Below, piece by piece: positions 12,801 through 27,800 of a stretch of 64,000 bases of DNA; position 1 is the stretch's first letter, and every line of letters begins with the position of its first letter. The notes beneath the pieces are model-generated. The model was not told where the DNA came from and did no database searches. It saw only the letters and a program-made list of their open reading frames with translations. A program made the position numbers and the translations under genes. The DNA is from Gari tellinella (Eukaryota; Mollusca; Bivalvia; Cardiida; Psammobiidae), in the NCBI GenBank assembly GCA_922989275.2, contig OV277866.1, positions 76,668,328-76,732,327 on the forward strand. The letters run 5' to 3'.

Positions 12801-15800
12801 CCTTTGAATTTCACCTGTTTTATTCTAAATCCATTCAAGTTTGTCTACCTACTGTAGTATAGTAGAGTACATCAAAGGCAGATAACTAGAGCCTAAACAA
12901 AACTGAAATTAAGCCTTTTTCTAGCATTTCAAAGTATATCAAGGGCAGGTAACTATGATTACATTTCAACAATAATTGCACTCCTTCGAGAACATATAGC
13001 TACATCCTTTGTGTACAAGTATAATCAAAATCCATTGAAAACTATAGTTGCAAGAGTGTAAACGCTGTAAAATATGGCATTTTCAGCAATTCAAAGGTAG
13101 ATATCTCTTGATTTATTTGTCCGATTCCAACCATAATCACCCTTTTTCCAACTCTTATGGTCATATACAATATGGGCAAGTTTAAGAGAGCTTGAATAAA
13201 TATTGTGGCCTCTAGAGCGTAAACACGTTAAATATATCATTTTCAGCAAATCAAAGGTAGATAACTCTTGACCTATTGATCCGATTACAACCAAAATTAT
13301 ACTCATCTGAAGTCTTATGATAATATACAATCTGAGTAAGTTTGAGAAAGATTGGATAAAATTTGTGGCCTCTAGAGTGTAAACATCGTTAAATTTTGCA
13401 TTTTCAGCAATTCAAAGGTAGATAACTCTCGACCTATAAGTCTGCTTTCAATCATAATCAAACTCATCTGAACTCTTATAGTAATATACAATCTGAGCAA
13501 GTTTAAGAATGATTTGATAAAAATTGTGAACTTTAGAGTGTAAACACCCTTAAAAATGGCATTTTCAGCAATTCAAAGGTAGATTACTCTTGATCTATTT
13601 GTCCGATTTCAACCAAAATCGAACTCATCCGAACTCTTATGGTCAGATACAATCTGGGCAGGTTTTAGAAAGATTGGATAAATACTGTGGCCTCTAGAAC
13701 GTAAACACCGTTAAATATGGCATTTTCAGCAATTCAAAGGTAGATAACTCTTGATCTATTTGCCCGATTTCAACCAAAATCGAACTCTTCCGAACTCTTA
13801 TGGTCATATACAATCTGAGCAAGTTTGAGAAAGATTGGATAAATACTGTGGCCTCTAGAGTGTATACACTGTTAAATATGGCATTTTCAGCAGTTCAAAG
13901 GTAGATAACTCATGAACTATTTGTCCGATTTCAACCATAATCAAACTCATCCGAACTCTTATGGCAATATACCATCTGAGCAAGTTTGAGAAAGATTGGA
14001 TAAAAATTGTGGTCTCTAGAGTGTAAACACTAAAATTGTTGACGCCGGACGACGCACGACGGACGCCGGACAATCAAGGATTGCAATAGCTCACCCTGAG
14101 CTAGCTCAGGTGAGCTAAAAATCTGAGCCGTCCTCTTAAAAGTATGCAAAATTTCCATACGATTTTACATTATATGACTTAAAAGGTTGTATGTTTGTAC
14201 AAAAATGAAAACTTTGGCAAAGCAAACCACTTGCTTATTGTTTCGTACAACACTTACACAATCTAAATCCAAAATATGAAGACATTTGGCCTCACTTAAC
14301 TGGAAAAAAATAATTTTGTCTTCGAAAAAGTGTTGGAGACCTTGAATACTTTATAAAGACTGAACAATAAATTTGGCTTATAATTAAATATTTTTCCAAG
14401 TTAATGTCAGACGCATTTATAAACATCTAATCATTGATTTAGGAAAAGGTTTTGTTTAAAAAAGATATATATTTCAAAGAAAAATATATTGAGCTCGGTC
14501 GGGAACGAACCCGTGCGGGGAAGGCCATGCAAATTTACAAGACGAGATTTGCAACATTTTGGACTACGTTCGGATAATTTCTAACATTATTGTCCAGGTT
14601 TTATATGGGAGTGTTCGGTAAATTCCGTTAAACACAGAAAATGCCGAGATAACACGGAAAAAGGCGATCTTCAGTTTTGGAATACCTTAAGGGTGTATCA
14701 ATGTTATGGGCCATTTTTTTCAAAGTATTAAACTTTTTGTCTATCATTGTTTTTTTGGAAGAGCTATTTATGATGAATGAAAAAATGAAAAAAAATATAT
14801 ATGGTGGTGTCCTTTTTTTTGAGCTACAGCGATTTGAAAAAGGTATGTCAAATTTGGATTTTTTTCTAAAATTTTACCCATTCAGTGTACAAGCTTCAGT
14901 AAAATCTATTTCAAAACAAAACAAAAATGTTAATTTGGGTTTTCTGTATTTATTTCATGTCTATGGTGGTTTTTATTTTATGAAAAAAAGTAAAAAAGTT
15001 TGAAAATGAAATAGTTCTAGTATTTAACTTTTTCTTATATTCTACCAGATGAAAGCCCATACTAAGGCAGTTCAAAATATGAAAAGAAATTGAAAGGTCA
15101 GTGTTGAAAATTTTGAGTTATCAAAGTAAAAAGAGTTATCGCCCCTTACAAAATTTACAAAAAAGTACCATATCGATGATATTTAGAGCTTTATAAATTT
15201 CACATTTGGTGCCTTTTTTTTCTTAAATTAGTTTTTGTATGAAGAAATACTACCATAGATAGGAAATAAATAACACAAAACCAAATTATCATATTTGTTT
15301 CATTGAAAATGGGTTTTATTGAAGCGGGCTGTTTGAAAAGGACAAAATAAGAGGAAGTGGGTGGGGTAAATTTTACATGGCCGTAGAGCCAACTGTTGTT
15401 CACCAAAATGTACACTTTTTCTATTTTTTCATTCATCTTAAATAGCTCTTCAATACAAAACCATCATAGAGTGATTTCATATACTTTGAAAAGTTCCCAA
15501 ATTCATGACATTGATACACCCTTAAGGATAGTTTTTTTCTTCAATGTAACAAATCATGACATATAGTGCATACAGTGGTAAATACGCTATTCCTACCCAT
15601 TTACGTGTTAATCTATGTGTAAGAAACGCATAGTGAACGGTTAACGCCTAATGATTTTAACGCGTTTAAACGCGTTAATAAACGATTATACCAATGCAGT
15701 CTCGGCTAAGGGGTCCGTCGGCTAAGTGATGACCCTTTCATCCGGGCATTTTTAAACGCGTAAAGAAACGGGTGAAGAAACGGCTAGGAAACACGTTTAA

Positions 15801-18800
15801 GGAAACAGATAATAAATGCGTAAGAAACGCGAAAAGTGGGTAGGAATAGCGTATTTACCACTGTACCATGATCAGAGGGCTCCAGGCTCCTTTTAGGAGT
15901 CCTCTGAGCTGGATCTTCACTGTTTCACAGGTAAACCGTTTGCAAAGGATGCATATACAGGGTGTTTCATAATATCGGATACCATTTTGCCGTCTCACAT
16001 TTTTCAACATTTTGAATATATGTAAAACTGAAAGTCACTAATTGATAGGAGACAAAACAAGGCTTCATTTGATACCTAACATCAATATGTCTTCGTAAAA
16101 TATACCACCTTATTGTCCTTTCATTAAAAGATGTTAGTTAATAGTACATGCTCAAGATGACGTCCTCCCCGTAGCAAAACGACGTCTAAACGTTTCATGA
16201 AGTTGCTTATCAAGGATTTGCACATGTATGTCGAAATATTTCTAATTTCTCGTCTGATGGATAGCTTCAACTCTTCTGTGGAGGATGGCGAAGGACTATA
16301 CACCCTATCTTTGAGATAACCCCACAGAAAAAAACCAAGAGGGCTTAGGTCAGGAGAGTGAGGAGGACACACATTGTCTGTCCTGTAAGAGATCAAGTTT
16401 GTGCCGAACGTTGTTTTTAGCCATGTGATAACTTATCCAGATGTATGGGATATGGCACCATCTTGCTGGAACCAACTGCTATTTAAGTCCGCTCCTTTTC
16501 TGCTTAATGCTGGCAAACATTTCTTCTTTAAGAGCTTTAGGTAGCGTGCACTGTTTATTGTCTCAACATCACCGTTTTCATCCTCAAAAAAGTACGGACC
16601 AATAATTCCTGATGAACTTAAAGCCGCCCATTACACCCGTCACCTTCTTTGAATGTAATGATCGCTCAATACAAAAGTACCCCAGAAACGACAGTTCTTT
16701 TTATTCACTTAAACATTTAGATAGAAGTAAGCTTCATCGGAAACCCAAGTTTTGTCTGCTATTTCCGGCCGATCTTTCATCCAGGTCGCGAAAGCAAGTC
16801 GACTGCTGATGTCAGAATCTTTCAAATGTTGTTTGATTGATATACTATATGGTGTCAATTTTAAGTCATACCTGAGCATCCTGTATACACTGGAAACACT
16901 AGCATTGTTAATTATATCACCCAAGACTCGGCGCACAGACTTATGTGGTGTTTCTGCAATAAAGAATTTCACCTGCTCCAATGACTCCGGTTATCTGACT
17001 GCTCTCGGTCTCCCGACATTATCATGTCTTCTGTCTTTTACCGACCCTGACTGTTCAAATCGTTTAACAATTCTATGCACTTGCACTTTTTTCAATTTCT
17101 GATCTTCAGGGTATCGCATTTTCATTGCTCTGATAACTGTGGCCGGTGAATAAGTCTGTGGACTTTTCTGTAGGAAGCATCATTTTGAAAATACAACTTA
17201 TTTTGATTACGTCATCAATGACGTCATGACGTCAACGTTCTCCCATATTTTTCAAATTGCTGATAGCTTTGAAATGTCTCCTTTAAAATGACATATAACA
17301 CGACTGTGCTGTGTGTTCTGTGTACTTTTTATTTTAGTTTGTAATGGTAACCAATATTATGAAACACCCATGTGCGACTATGGCTCACAGGGTTAAAGGT
17401 GCTTTGAGTTGTTCATCTGTGAAAGTTTTAAGCAAAACCCTCCAATAGACTAGGATAAGTTAGCTGCTCACAAATCTTCCTTGTATATTCTATGTCGGAA
17501 ACAGGGCTGCCATTTCTCCGGATTTTTCCTAAATCTTCGGAATTTTTTCCAGTACATGGTAGCTTAAAGCAGGCTGAAAGTAAAGCAGAATACGCCTTAA
17601 GGCGCATTCTGCTTTGCTTTCAACATGTTTTAAGCAGTCATGTGTCTTCAAAACAAGAAACAGACTATGGGGTAAAAGTACAGTTAGTAAAATTGCGTCT
17701 GAAAAATTGAAAATTTGAAATCCTAGGATTTTTATGATTAACTTATGGCAGCCCTGCAGAAAAGAAATCAATTAGTCACTACTAGACTATGTTGGAAACA
17801 AATTCAATGGGTCACCACTTGTCTGAACACTTTTCCGGATAGAAAGGTATTTTGACACCTATACATATGTCTCATATGAAACACCTTATTGCCTAGTGAC
17901 CAGTTGTCTGATCAGGCTCACACCATATTAAAATAAATCCAACATTTTTGTAAACCTGTCATAATTATTTTATATTTAATGTGCACTGTTTTGCATTTGG
18001 TTTTGTTCAACTCTATACTCCATAGATACATCCTTTTAACCTATTACCCCATAGCCTGTTTCTAGTATTAAAGATAGGTAGTTTGAAAGTAAAACAGAAA
18101 CCTCAAGGTACATTCTGCTTTACATTCGAGCTGCTTTAACTCTTTCCTCCCTGAAACTTTAAATGGACAATTCCAGTTTCCATTTTTGTCTAGTCCATTT
18201 CTGACTTTTAAGGGTTGTTTTTGTCAATGTTTGGCATTATGACAAACAGTGAAGACCCTGATCAGAGGGCTCCTTTCGGAGCCCTCTGATCTGGGTCTTC
18301 ACTGTTTGCACAGGACAAGTGTACAATTCACATGGACACTGTTTGAAAAGGACGCCTATATGCGAGACTAGGGTTCAAAGGGTTAAGTGGTCACCTATAA
18401 ACAAAAGTAGAAACAGGTAATGGTGCAAAGGGTAGAACGGGAAAGAGCAGCATCTTGTCCGCTGTATGATACCTCAAATGTTCTGTATTCATGGCAATGC
18501 TGACTCCACCAGCCTTCCACGGCACATTGTACCTGTACAGCAGACTAGGAGGCAGTACTTCTGGCAGCTTGACAAGCTTCAGACGCTCTCGTAACTCCTC
18601 TGCCTCAACGTCCATACCCTCATCAAGTAGATCAGTGTAACGACCTAGAAATAAAAATATTAAAACTTTTTTATCTTTTATTATAAAATCAATCTGGTGT
18701 AGATTGTGAAGATTGGTTTTTCACCTACCTTTTGGTCTTACAAAGGCCTTCATCAGAGTGATACACAAAGAAAACACCGTTATTTTATATCAATTTTGAA

Positions 18801-21800
18801 TCAAGCTTTTACATGTATAACTTAATTTTATTATCTTCCTTCCTGAGAAACAAAGCATTTGCGCATGCATGTGTATGATATGATACTCCTTGTATTTAAC
18901 TCTTTATATTTTACTATGGCCTCGTTTTCATTCAGAGTGGGAATCATTGTTCAGAGGGCAATTGTGGGGAGGGAGCACTGTACAAACTGCCCAGATCCAT
19001 GATCAAACTCAAGACTGCAATGATCAGGAGCCATTTCATAAAACTTCTTACAACAAATGTTGTCGTAAGTCAGATTATAAAAGTCTCAATAATTATTTAT
19101 TTCTCAATCTAATCCTGTCTTGAGACATCTCTTTGGAATCGTCTTTTCAAGACGATTCCAAAGAGATATCACAAGACAGGATTAGATAGAGAAATCAGAA
19201 ATTAAACGTTTTTTAAAGTTTTGACTTACGACAATATTTGTCGTAAGAAGTTTTATGAAGTGGCCCAAGAAACATTGTTTGCTTACAATTGCACTATCAC
19301 ATCCACTGTGACATTCCTCTGAAGCAAATGCAATGCAATTAAATGGAGAAAATAGCAGAATTTTTAAAATATGTTGACAGTTTGTAAAACTATGACTATA
19401 AACAGTTTTGAGCCTGATCAGAAGCCTAGACACTTGGTATCTGATCTGGCTTCAAACTGTTTGTAATGGACATAGGACTCTTACCAAAATAGCTTTGAAT
19501 GGCAAAGAATAACCGCATACCTACTGTGCAACTACAAAGGACAAAACATTATTCTTTACTGTTTCTGGGCTTCCATAAGTTGACATGAAAAATCCTAAGA
19601 TTTCCAAATTTACATTTTTCAAGTGCGATTTTACAAATCATACCTTTACCCCATAGCCTATTTCTAGTTTTGTTGGCATGTGACTACTTAAAGCAGGCTG
19701 GAAGCAAAGCAGAATACGCCTTAAGGCGCATTCTGCTTTACTTTCAGCCTGCTTTAAGCTACCATGTACTAGAAAAGAATCCGAAGATTTAGGAAAAATC
19801 CGGAGAAATGGCAGCCCTGCTGTTTAAACGCAGATAAAATGCAAATGCATTGCATTAAAATGTAGAAAATGACAATTTTTTTACACATCTGGAATTCATT
19901 TTGATATAAGCGGCAAACAATCTGCAGTGTCTGGTCATGCTCAAAACTGTTTGAAATAGACATAACAGTTATGCAAACAGTAAATGTCTGTATTGGGAAA
20001 GAATAACATTTTCTGCACTGCACCTTGCAGAAGTAACAATAAATTCTACAAGGTTCTAGATAAGGAAGTATTTCAAACACTTAAATCTTTATTTCTGCAC
20101 TAAACCCCATGGTGTCAGTACTCATTAGAATCGTCTCTTTGAGACGATTCTAAAAAATAGTAACAACATAGGATTTGGTGCTGAAATGAGCGAGGAAATG
20201 TTGGATTTGCTCAGTTAACTCCCTCTTATCTGGAGCCCTGTTGTACCATTAATTCAGAAGCCAACCTACCAGCCACAGGGTCTGTCATATCTAGCTCAAT
20301 GAGGGACCTCTGGAAACATATCACTGTGTCTTCTAACTTCCCTGCTGTCAGTATTCCTTCACCCACTTCATTGTCAGTCACTGAAAACATCAACAGATGA
20401 TGTTCTTCAGGTTCTAAGTTTATAATTTTTTTAAATTGAGTCTGAAGTCGTTCTCAAGCATAGGCTCAAATCTGACCAATCATATGCTTGAGAACAGTCT
20501 CAGACTCAACTCAAACTCTTTCTAACCTTGGACCTAGGAGTTTTGCACAAATGCAGCAAATTCATTATTACTCAGTGAAAAACAAATGATTTAATGGGTC
20601 AATTAACTATTTACATGTTACTCCATATTGAAGACAGGTGATCATTTAAAGCAGGTTAAAATAGAGCAGAATATACTTTCAGCCAGCTTTAAGCTAGAAT
20701 GTGCTGGAATATTGAAAATATTTCTTTTGTTACATATTCCTGACTGTTTCCAGTAAGACTCTGTTCTTCAGTGGAGGAATAAATCAAATGAGTAAAAAAG
20801 CGTATTAATGGGGACAGGTGTAATAAGTTACTTTCAATATGCTATAAAGTTTATAAACATTTAATATAAACAGTCTAGTAGAAACAGGTTATCAACCTTC
20901 CTTAAGTGGTCACCTATCTTCAATACTAGAAACAAGCTATGGTGTAAGGGTTAACCCATTACCCCATAGCCTGATTTTATTTTTGAACATAGGTGACCAC
21001 TCAAAGCAGGTTGAAAGTAAAGAAGAATGCACCTTAAGGTGCATTCTGCTTTACTTTCAGCCTGCTTTAAGCTATCATCTACTAGAAAATTGAAAACAAT
21101 TCTTATGATAAGTATTCATAATTGTGTAATTTGGAACTATTTTATTCAGTGGAGGAATAAGTTAGAGGCGTAAAAAGACGTATTTATGGGATAATGGGTT
21201 AAGTCTGTGTGAGTTACTGAGGCATTGCTGTATATGGTATCTACCTGACTGGAAGAAGACATGTTTCTCTTCTTTGGTGAGTTTTCCTTCGTTGTAGAGG
21301 AGGTCAGCACACTCTCTGAACAGGAAGATTAATTTCTCCGACACAATTGCCCACTCTCGCTGAGACTGTCAATACACGAAAAGCCTGGGTTACTGAACAG
21401 AACATTCTTTTATTTCTGATGAACAGTGGAGAAAACGTTATTCTTTCCCATTTAAACGTAAACAAAACGCAAACGCAAAGCACTAAAACTTAGAAAAGTA
21501 CAACTTTTGGACAATTCTAACAAGTCATGTTTATCTTGGTGGCAAACAGTTTGGAGCCTGATCAGTCGCCGGGTAGTACGGCGTCTGACCCGGCTCTAAA
21601 CTGTTTGCAATGGAAATAATAGTTTTAGTGTAAACATGTTTATTGGGAAAGAATAACGTTTTCCACTGTAACTTGTTTACTTAACCCTTACAATGCTGAA
21701 GTTTCAAACGGAATCACCCATTTTCTAATAAAAAACCAGTTAACATAACAAATATGTGGACTCACGAAAGATCTGTCCCTTAAAAAAATTATTAGAATGA

Positions 21801-24800
21801 CAAACAGTGTAGACCCTGATCAGAGGGCTCATTTAGGAGCCCTCTGATCTGGGCCTACACTGTTTGCAAAAAAATGTAAATTCCGGTTCTAGCATTGTAA
21901 GGATTAATACATCAGTCTATAGATATCAGGGCTTCAGATAAGGGGAGTATTTCAAAAACTAAAACTTTTATTGCTGCATAAAACCCTATGGTGTCACTAC
22001 TCATTAGAATTGTATCGATGAGACAATTCTAATGAGTAGTAACACCATAGGATTTGGTGCTGAAATGTGTGAGAAAATGTTGGATGTGTTCAGTATAGGA
22101 GCCCTGGATATGCATTCGAACACATTTAATTTATTCCTCCACTGAAGTAAATAGTTAAATTTTGTACAGTTATGACTATGTATCATAAGATTTTTTTTTA
22201 TATTGCAGCTTTTAGTTAAAGCAGACTGAAAGTTAAGCAGAATGCACCTGTTTTTCTTTCAACCTACTTGGTCACCCATCATCAATACTAGAAACAGGCT
22301 TGTGAAAGTGAAAAAGGATCAAGAGATTGAAAACAGAAAAATGCTCCAATAAAAGCAAATGTGTGGCAATGTTGTGCATATATGGCATTAAAAATATCCT
22401 CCAAAAGAATCATGGAAACATAATTTTTATATATGTTTTCAAACACTTTTTCGACTCTGTCGACACAGATTTTTGTTTTAAACTTTGTTACATACAATTC
22501 AAATAGATTGAAATAGACCGTTAGATAAGATCATTCCCTGGAATAAGAATGTTAACCGGCTTCTGATCTGGCTCCAAACATTTTGCAAGGGAAACACAGT
22601 ATAACCTCTCTATTACAACCACTAAAAAGAAGGCTAATTGTCTGTATAAAAGACAGGTGACAGCTTAAAGCAATATGAAAGTGAAACAGAAAGCTCCTGT
22701 AGGAGCTTTCTGTTTCACTTTCACATTGCTTTAAGCAGTCACCTGTTTTAAATGACTTATAATTGATACAACTTAGTGGTTGTAATAGAGAGGTTCTACT
22801 GTTATTGTTTTAGCACAAATGTGTTTATTTGGAAAGAATAATAATTTATCCTCACCACTGTACCACATTTTTACCCACAGCTCCAGATACAAGCTAGTAA
22901 ACTAGACAATTTCTCATTTATATTCAAACCAAACCCTATGTTGTGACTACCCTATGTTGTGACTACTGTTCCCCAAGCTGTTGCAATATCGTCTACTTAA
23001 AGCGACTCGCAACCGGATGGTGTACTTGTCAAAATAAAATAAAATACTCAAATAAAAGCAAATTTGTGGCATTATTTGGCTTCTGACATTAAAAAAATAT
23101 GATCAGTCCAAAAAAAGTCTCAAGAATCGTCACCGAATCTTAGTTTTTTTTAGATATATTCCATCGTTTTTCAATAGCGTCAACTGACGGTTTTGCTGTT
23201 GTTGTTGCTTCTCTACACGGGCTCTGACATAAACCGGAGCCGAATAATGTAGTATTAAGCGCTACCAGTGAAGTATGTTAATTCGCTACCATATATATAG
23301 AGAGCGTCCGTGGTCGAAGCGGTAAAGGCGTGTCCTCATTTTACTTGTTTGTCTCCGCAATGGAGGGTCACGGGTTCGAATCCCACCAGAGCTTCTTTTT
23401 TTTTTTTTTTGGAAATGCATTTTTTAACAGAATTTATTATCCTAAACTAAATCTTACCCATTTATATAATCATTTGACATATATTTACAAATTACAATTT
23501 TTAATGCTAAATCCGGTTGCGAGCCTCTTTAAAATTATTGTCTGCTGTTTTTTCGACATTTGACAAAAGAACATAAAGATGTACATAAAGATGAGTGACA
23601 AACAGTTTAAACCCAGTGAGTGACAAACAGTTTGAACCCAGATCAGACGCCGCATCACCCAGCATCTGATCTGGGTCTAAATTGTTTGCAAATTTAAAAC
23701 AAGTGTATTCATTTTCCCTCCATATAACAACTCTCTCTGAACAACATAGTTGAACATACACAATATGTGTGTCCCATTGGATGTTGTTGTAGAGAGGGAA
23801 TTAACATTGTACTCTACTTATCTGGAGCACAGGGGCCCGTTTCATAAAACTTCATACGGAAAACCTTAAGTCAAAAGTTTAAAATACAAATGTACATTTA
23901 ATGTCTGATTTATCCATCTAATCCTGTCTTGTGACATCTCTTTGGAATCATCTTGAAAAGACGATTCCAAAGAGATATCACAAGACAGGATTAGATGGAG
24001 AAATAAATAATAATTGAAACTTTTATAATCTGACTTACGACAACATTTGTCGTACTAAGTTTTATGAAACGGGCCCCTGTTTACCTGTTGCCTAATGTTA
24101 GCATTGCCTGGCGACTGGTCAAAGAAGCCTGGGTATATAGAGGTGATAGGCTGTAGTACATACATGGAGGGCTCTTCGTTGTTGTCACATAAATACCAGC
24201 TGAGTAGCACTGTGGTGTCATAGCCAATTCTCATTGCTGTGTTCTTGATTAGCCTGAACTGGTTACTCTCAATCTTAGCTGGTAAAGGACGGTATCCATA
24301 CTTGTCCCCTAGGATTGCCTATTATAACAAACAATTGTTTATACAGTTAACTCTTGTAACACTTAATAATTATTGTGGGTTATTATGCTCCCTTGTTGCT
24401 CAAATTATTTATGAAAACATGAATAAAGTTACTTGGAATTATGGGTATAAAATACAGGTCTGAATTTGTAAACAATGTAGACTCAGATCAGTGGGCTCCT
24501 AAAGGAGCCCTCTGATCTGAGTCTACACTCTTTGCAAATGTAATGAGTACATATTTTCTAAACAGGTCCATAGTGTTGAAAGAGCTCATTAACCCCTGAA
24601 ACTTTTAATGGACACTTCCAATTTCTCATTTTAAGTCTAGTCCATTTATGAATATCTAAGAATGATTCTAACAATGTATTGCCAAATGACAAACAGTGCA
24701 GACCCTGATCAGAGCCCTCTGATTTGGGTCTACACTGCTTAATTATGAAAAATGTACTCTTCATATGTACACTATTTGTAGATCACTAATATATTCGTCA

Positions 24801-27800
24801 CTAGGGTTAAATGAGTTAATGAAATACTGACCACAAAGTTTGGTCCTCTGGACACCTTCTGGCAGTTCTTGATTTCACGAAGACATAGCTCTGTGGTACT
24901 GTGGTCATCAGTGGCATCTTCCTGAACTCCCCAACGCATGTCAGCAATCTGTATAGATGTAGGCAGTATAACCCATTACCCCATAAATACGCCTTTAATT
25001 AATTCCTCTACTGACAAAAATAATTTCAATTTATACTGTCACAAATAAAAATCATAAGAAATATTTTTTATATTCTGTCAGATAATAGCTTAAAGCAGGC
25101 TGAAAGTAAAGCAGAATGCGCCTTAAGGCGCATTCTGCTTTTCTTTCAACCTGCTTTAAGTGGTCAACAATTTTCAAAACTAGAAACAGGTTATGGGGTG
25201 ATGGGATAAGCTAGTGATGGAAAGTGAACAAGACAATTTCTATTGATAACTGATCACCTCTGTTATGCCATTACCCCATAAATACGCCTTTTACGTTTTT
25301 AATTTATTCCTCCACTGAAGACAATAGTTCCAATTTATACAGCCATGATTATGCACCAGAAGAAATATTTCCTTTATCCTAGCAGGTGGTAGCTTAAAGC
25401 AGGCTAAAAAAAAAGCAGAATGTGCATTCTCCTTTTTTTCAACCAGCTTTAAGTGGTCACCTAACTTCAAAACTAGAAATAGGCTATGGTGTAATGGGTT
25501 AACTAGCTGGCAGCTCACCAGCTGATTTTATCAGAACACCCCCAGGGCTATGCAAATCTTTATAAGAGGGTACCTTATCAAGGGTAAATCCAGAAATATT
25601 TTTTTTATTTTTTGAAATACTTCCTTTCTCTGGGGCCCTGCTTATCCACTGAATTAATTACCTGAAAGTCTAACCCTCTCTCCTGGCAAAATCTCCGTAA
25701 ATGTGGAACTGCATACTTCATCAACCAGTTCCTTTCAGACTGCATATCTGGAACATACATGTATTGATTACAAAAAATGCAAATTGACATAGAGAAACTT
25801 CAGAGACTGAACTTGATGTTCAGGGCTGGCAGAAATTGACCAAAAAAATCCTAAGATTTCAGAATTTTCAATTTTTCAAGCGCAATCTTCCGAATTATAC
25901 CTTTTACCCATAGTCTGTTTTTAGTTTTTAAGACACATAATGCTCAAAGCAGGTTGAAACTAAAGCAGAATGCGCCTGAAGGTGCATTCTGCTTTACTTT
26001 CAGCCTGCTTTAAGCTACCATGTACTGGAAAAAAATTCCGAAGATTTAGGAAAAATCCGGAGAAATGGCAGCCCTGGATGTTGTTGTCTGTGACTGTATC
26101 TAATAAGGTTTTACGTCCCTCCAGGAACTTAACAATGCATCTTTCCATCTCTTAAGCATCTGTCAGCAATGGTCCATTCATTGTAGTTGGGATGTCGCAG
26201 TCAGATACTGAGCTCAAAATATTGTGAATATGTCCAATACTTCAATATGTGTCAACCAGACCCTATAATGTGACTGTCTCACTAGTCATTAGAACTGTCT
26301 CAAAGATACATAGGGTTTATAGGGTCTGGTGTAGACATAGTGAATCTAACACCACCATTAGTGTCAGATAAGGATATCTCACCCGAGGTTTGAAGATATT
26401 TTAGAAACACGAGGCTTTGCCAAGTGTTCTTAAATATCTTCATACCGAGGGTGGGATATCCATCTGACACTCAACTGTGGTGTTAGATTTATTTTCTCAC
26501 CTCGCCAACCCTTAAAACACGTTCAACTTGCTATACAGTGGCGAGTTGTATTTTGGCTTTCGCATCATGAATGGCGGACGGAAATCTATGTAAACATTTC
26601 AAATGAACATACACAGAAAAAAGAAGTACACTAGTTTCAACAACTTAATATATAGACACATGTTTTATTAACTATATAGCCTTTATGAACTGAATGTAGA
26701 TCTACTAACCAGATTCGTTAGCGAGAGTTTAGCTGTAATGTCAAGGAGGGTATTTTAATGCGCTAATGCATGCATGACGATGTCATGACAACGGCAAAAA
26801 CAAACAATGTTCTGCTTGTCTGTCTGGACAGATAAGGCTATCTCACACCCCCTAGATTTCAAGATACCTCTGTCCGAGAGGTGAGAAATAAAAGGAAATG
26901 TTAGAAATCTTTATTTTACTCACTCAGGATCCTTCAGGAGCACTCTGATCTGTGTTTTCATTGTTTGCATAGGACAAGTGCACTACAGGTACACTGTTTG
27001 CAAAAGGTTTGTATATACTCCTGACTAGTGTTTCACAGATAAAATAAGCTGTTATTAGTCCTTAAAACATTAAGTTTCTAATTTCTTGATGAAAAAAAAA
27101 GAAAAATGTAAATCGTACACAGCTCCAGATAAAGGGGCTATTTAAACAAGAGCCCCATGGGGCATATTTCGCTCACCTGAGAATAGCTGAAAAAATGGAG
27201 ATATACCGAAAATAAAAACTCTGGCCATATTAGTGTCAGAGAATAAGACGTTTGAAATTTTCTCTAAATATCTAAGCTCTGGCCCTTGTAGTTTCAGCTC
27301 CTGTGACCTAGTTATGCAACCGACCAGAACCATTTGAACAATTTTGGTAAAGGACATCTAGAAGTGTCACCATGCCAAATATCAAAGCTCTGGCCACATT
27401 AGTTTCAGAGGAGAAGAGAAAATGTCACTATATAACTATATGTAAAACTGTGACCCCCAGGGCGGGGCCAATTTTGACCCCAGGGGCATAATTTGAACAA
27501 ACTTGATAGAGGACCTGTAGGTGATGCTATGTGCCAAATATCTAAGCTCTGGCCCTTGCAGTTTTTGACAAGAAGATTTTTTAAGATTTCCTTATTTTTT
27601 CACTTTGGTTGCCATGGCAACCAGAGTTCTCTATTGTTTTTAATTCTTTGAACAAATTTGGAAGAGCTTGACCCAAGGAACATTTCTGTAAAGTTTGGTT
27701 GAATTCTGTCAAGTGGTATAGGAGGAGATGTCATTTGAAGCAATTGTTAACGACGACGCACGACGGACAACGCCGGAGGCCGGACACAGGACCATCCCAA

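Larger units (their letters stand above)
15875..17396 (+). mobile_element. Family E copy E6, split by a mariner-like element
   Basis: GATCAGAGGGCTCC...GGAGTCCTCTGAGCTGGATC is the chassis II variant of family E; the sequence resumes at 17372 as TGCGACTATGGCTCACAGGG and ends in TTAA. The interruption is the element at 15967-17371. Confidence 0.65.
22940..23822 (+). mobile_element. Family C copy C6, split by K1
   Basis: CTGTTCCCCAAGCTGTTGCA, then K1 at TTAA, then ATTATTGTCTGCTGTTTTTT and the chassis II hairpin (AACCCAGATCAGACGCCGCA); right end GTTGTTGTAGAGAGGGAA. Confidence 0.68.

Noticed and set aside
14487..14560. Possible tRNA on the minus strand (GGGTTCGTTCCC)
   Set aside because: Only a box B-like word; no acceptor or D-arm pairing found.
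14677..15003. 108-codon plus-strand frame
   Set aside because: Lies wholly inside the inverted-repeat element J1 and is AT-biased with no domain.
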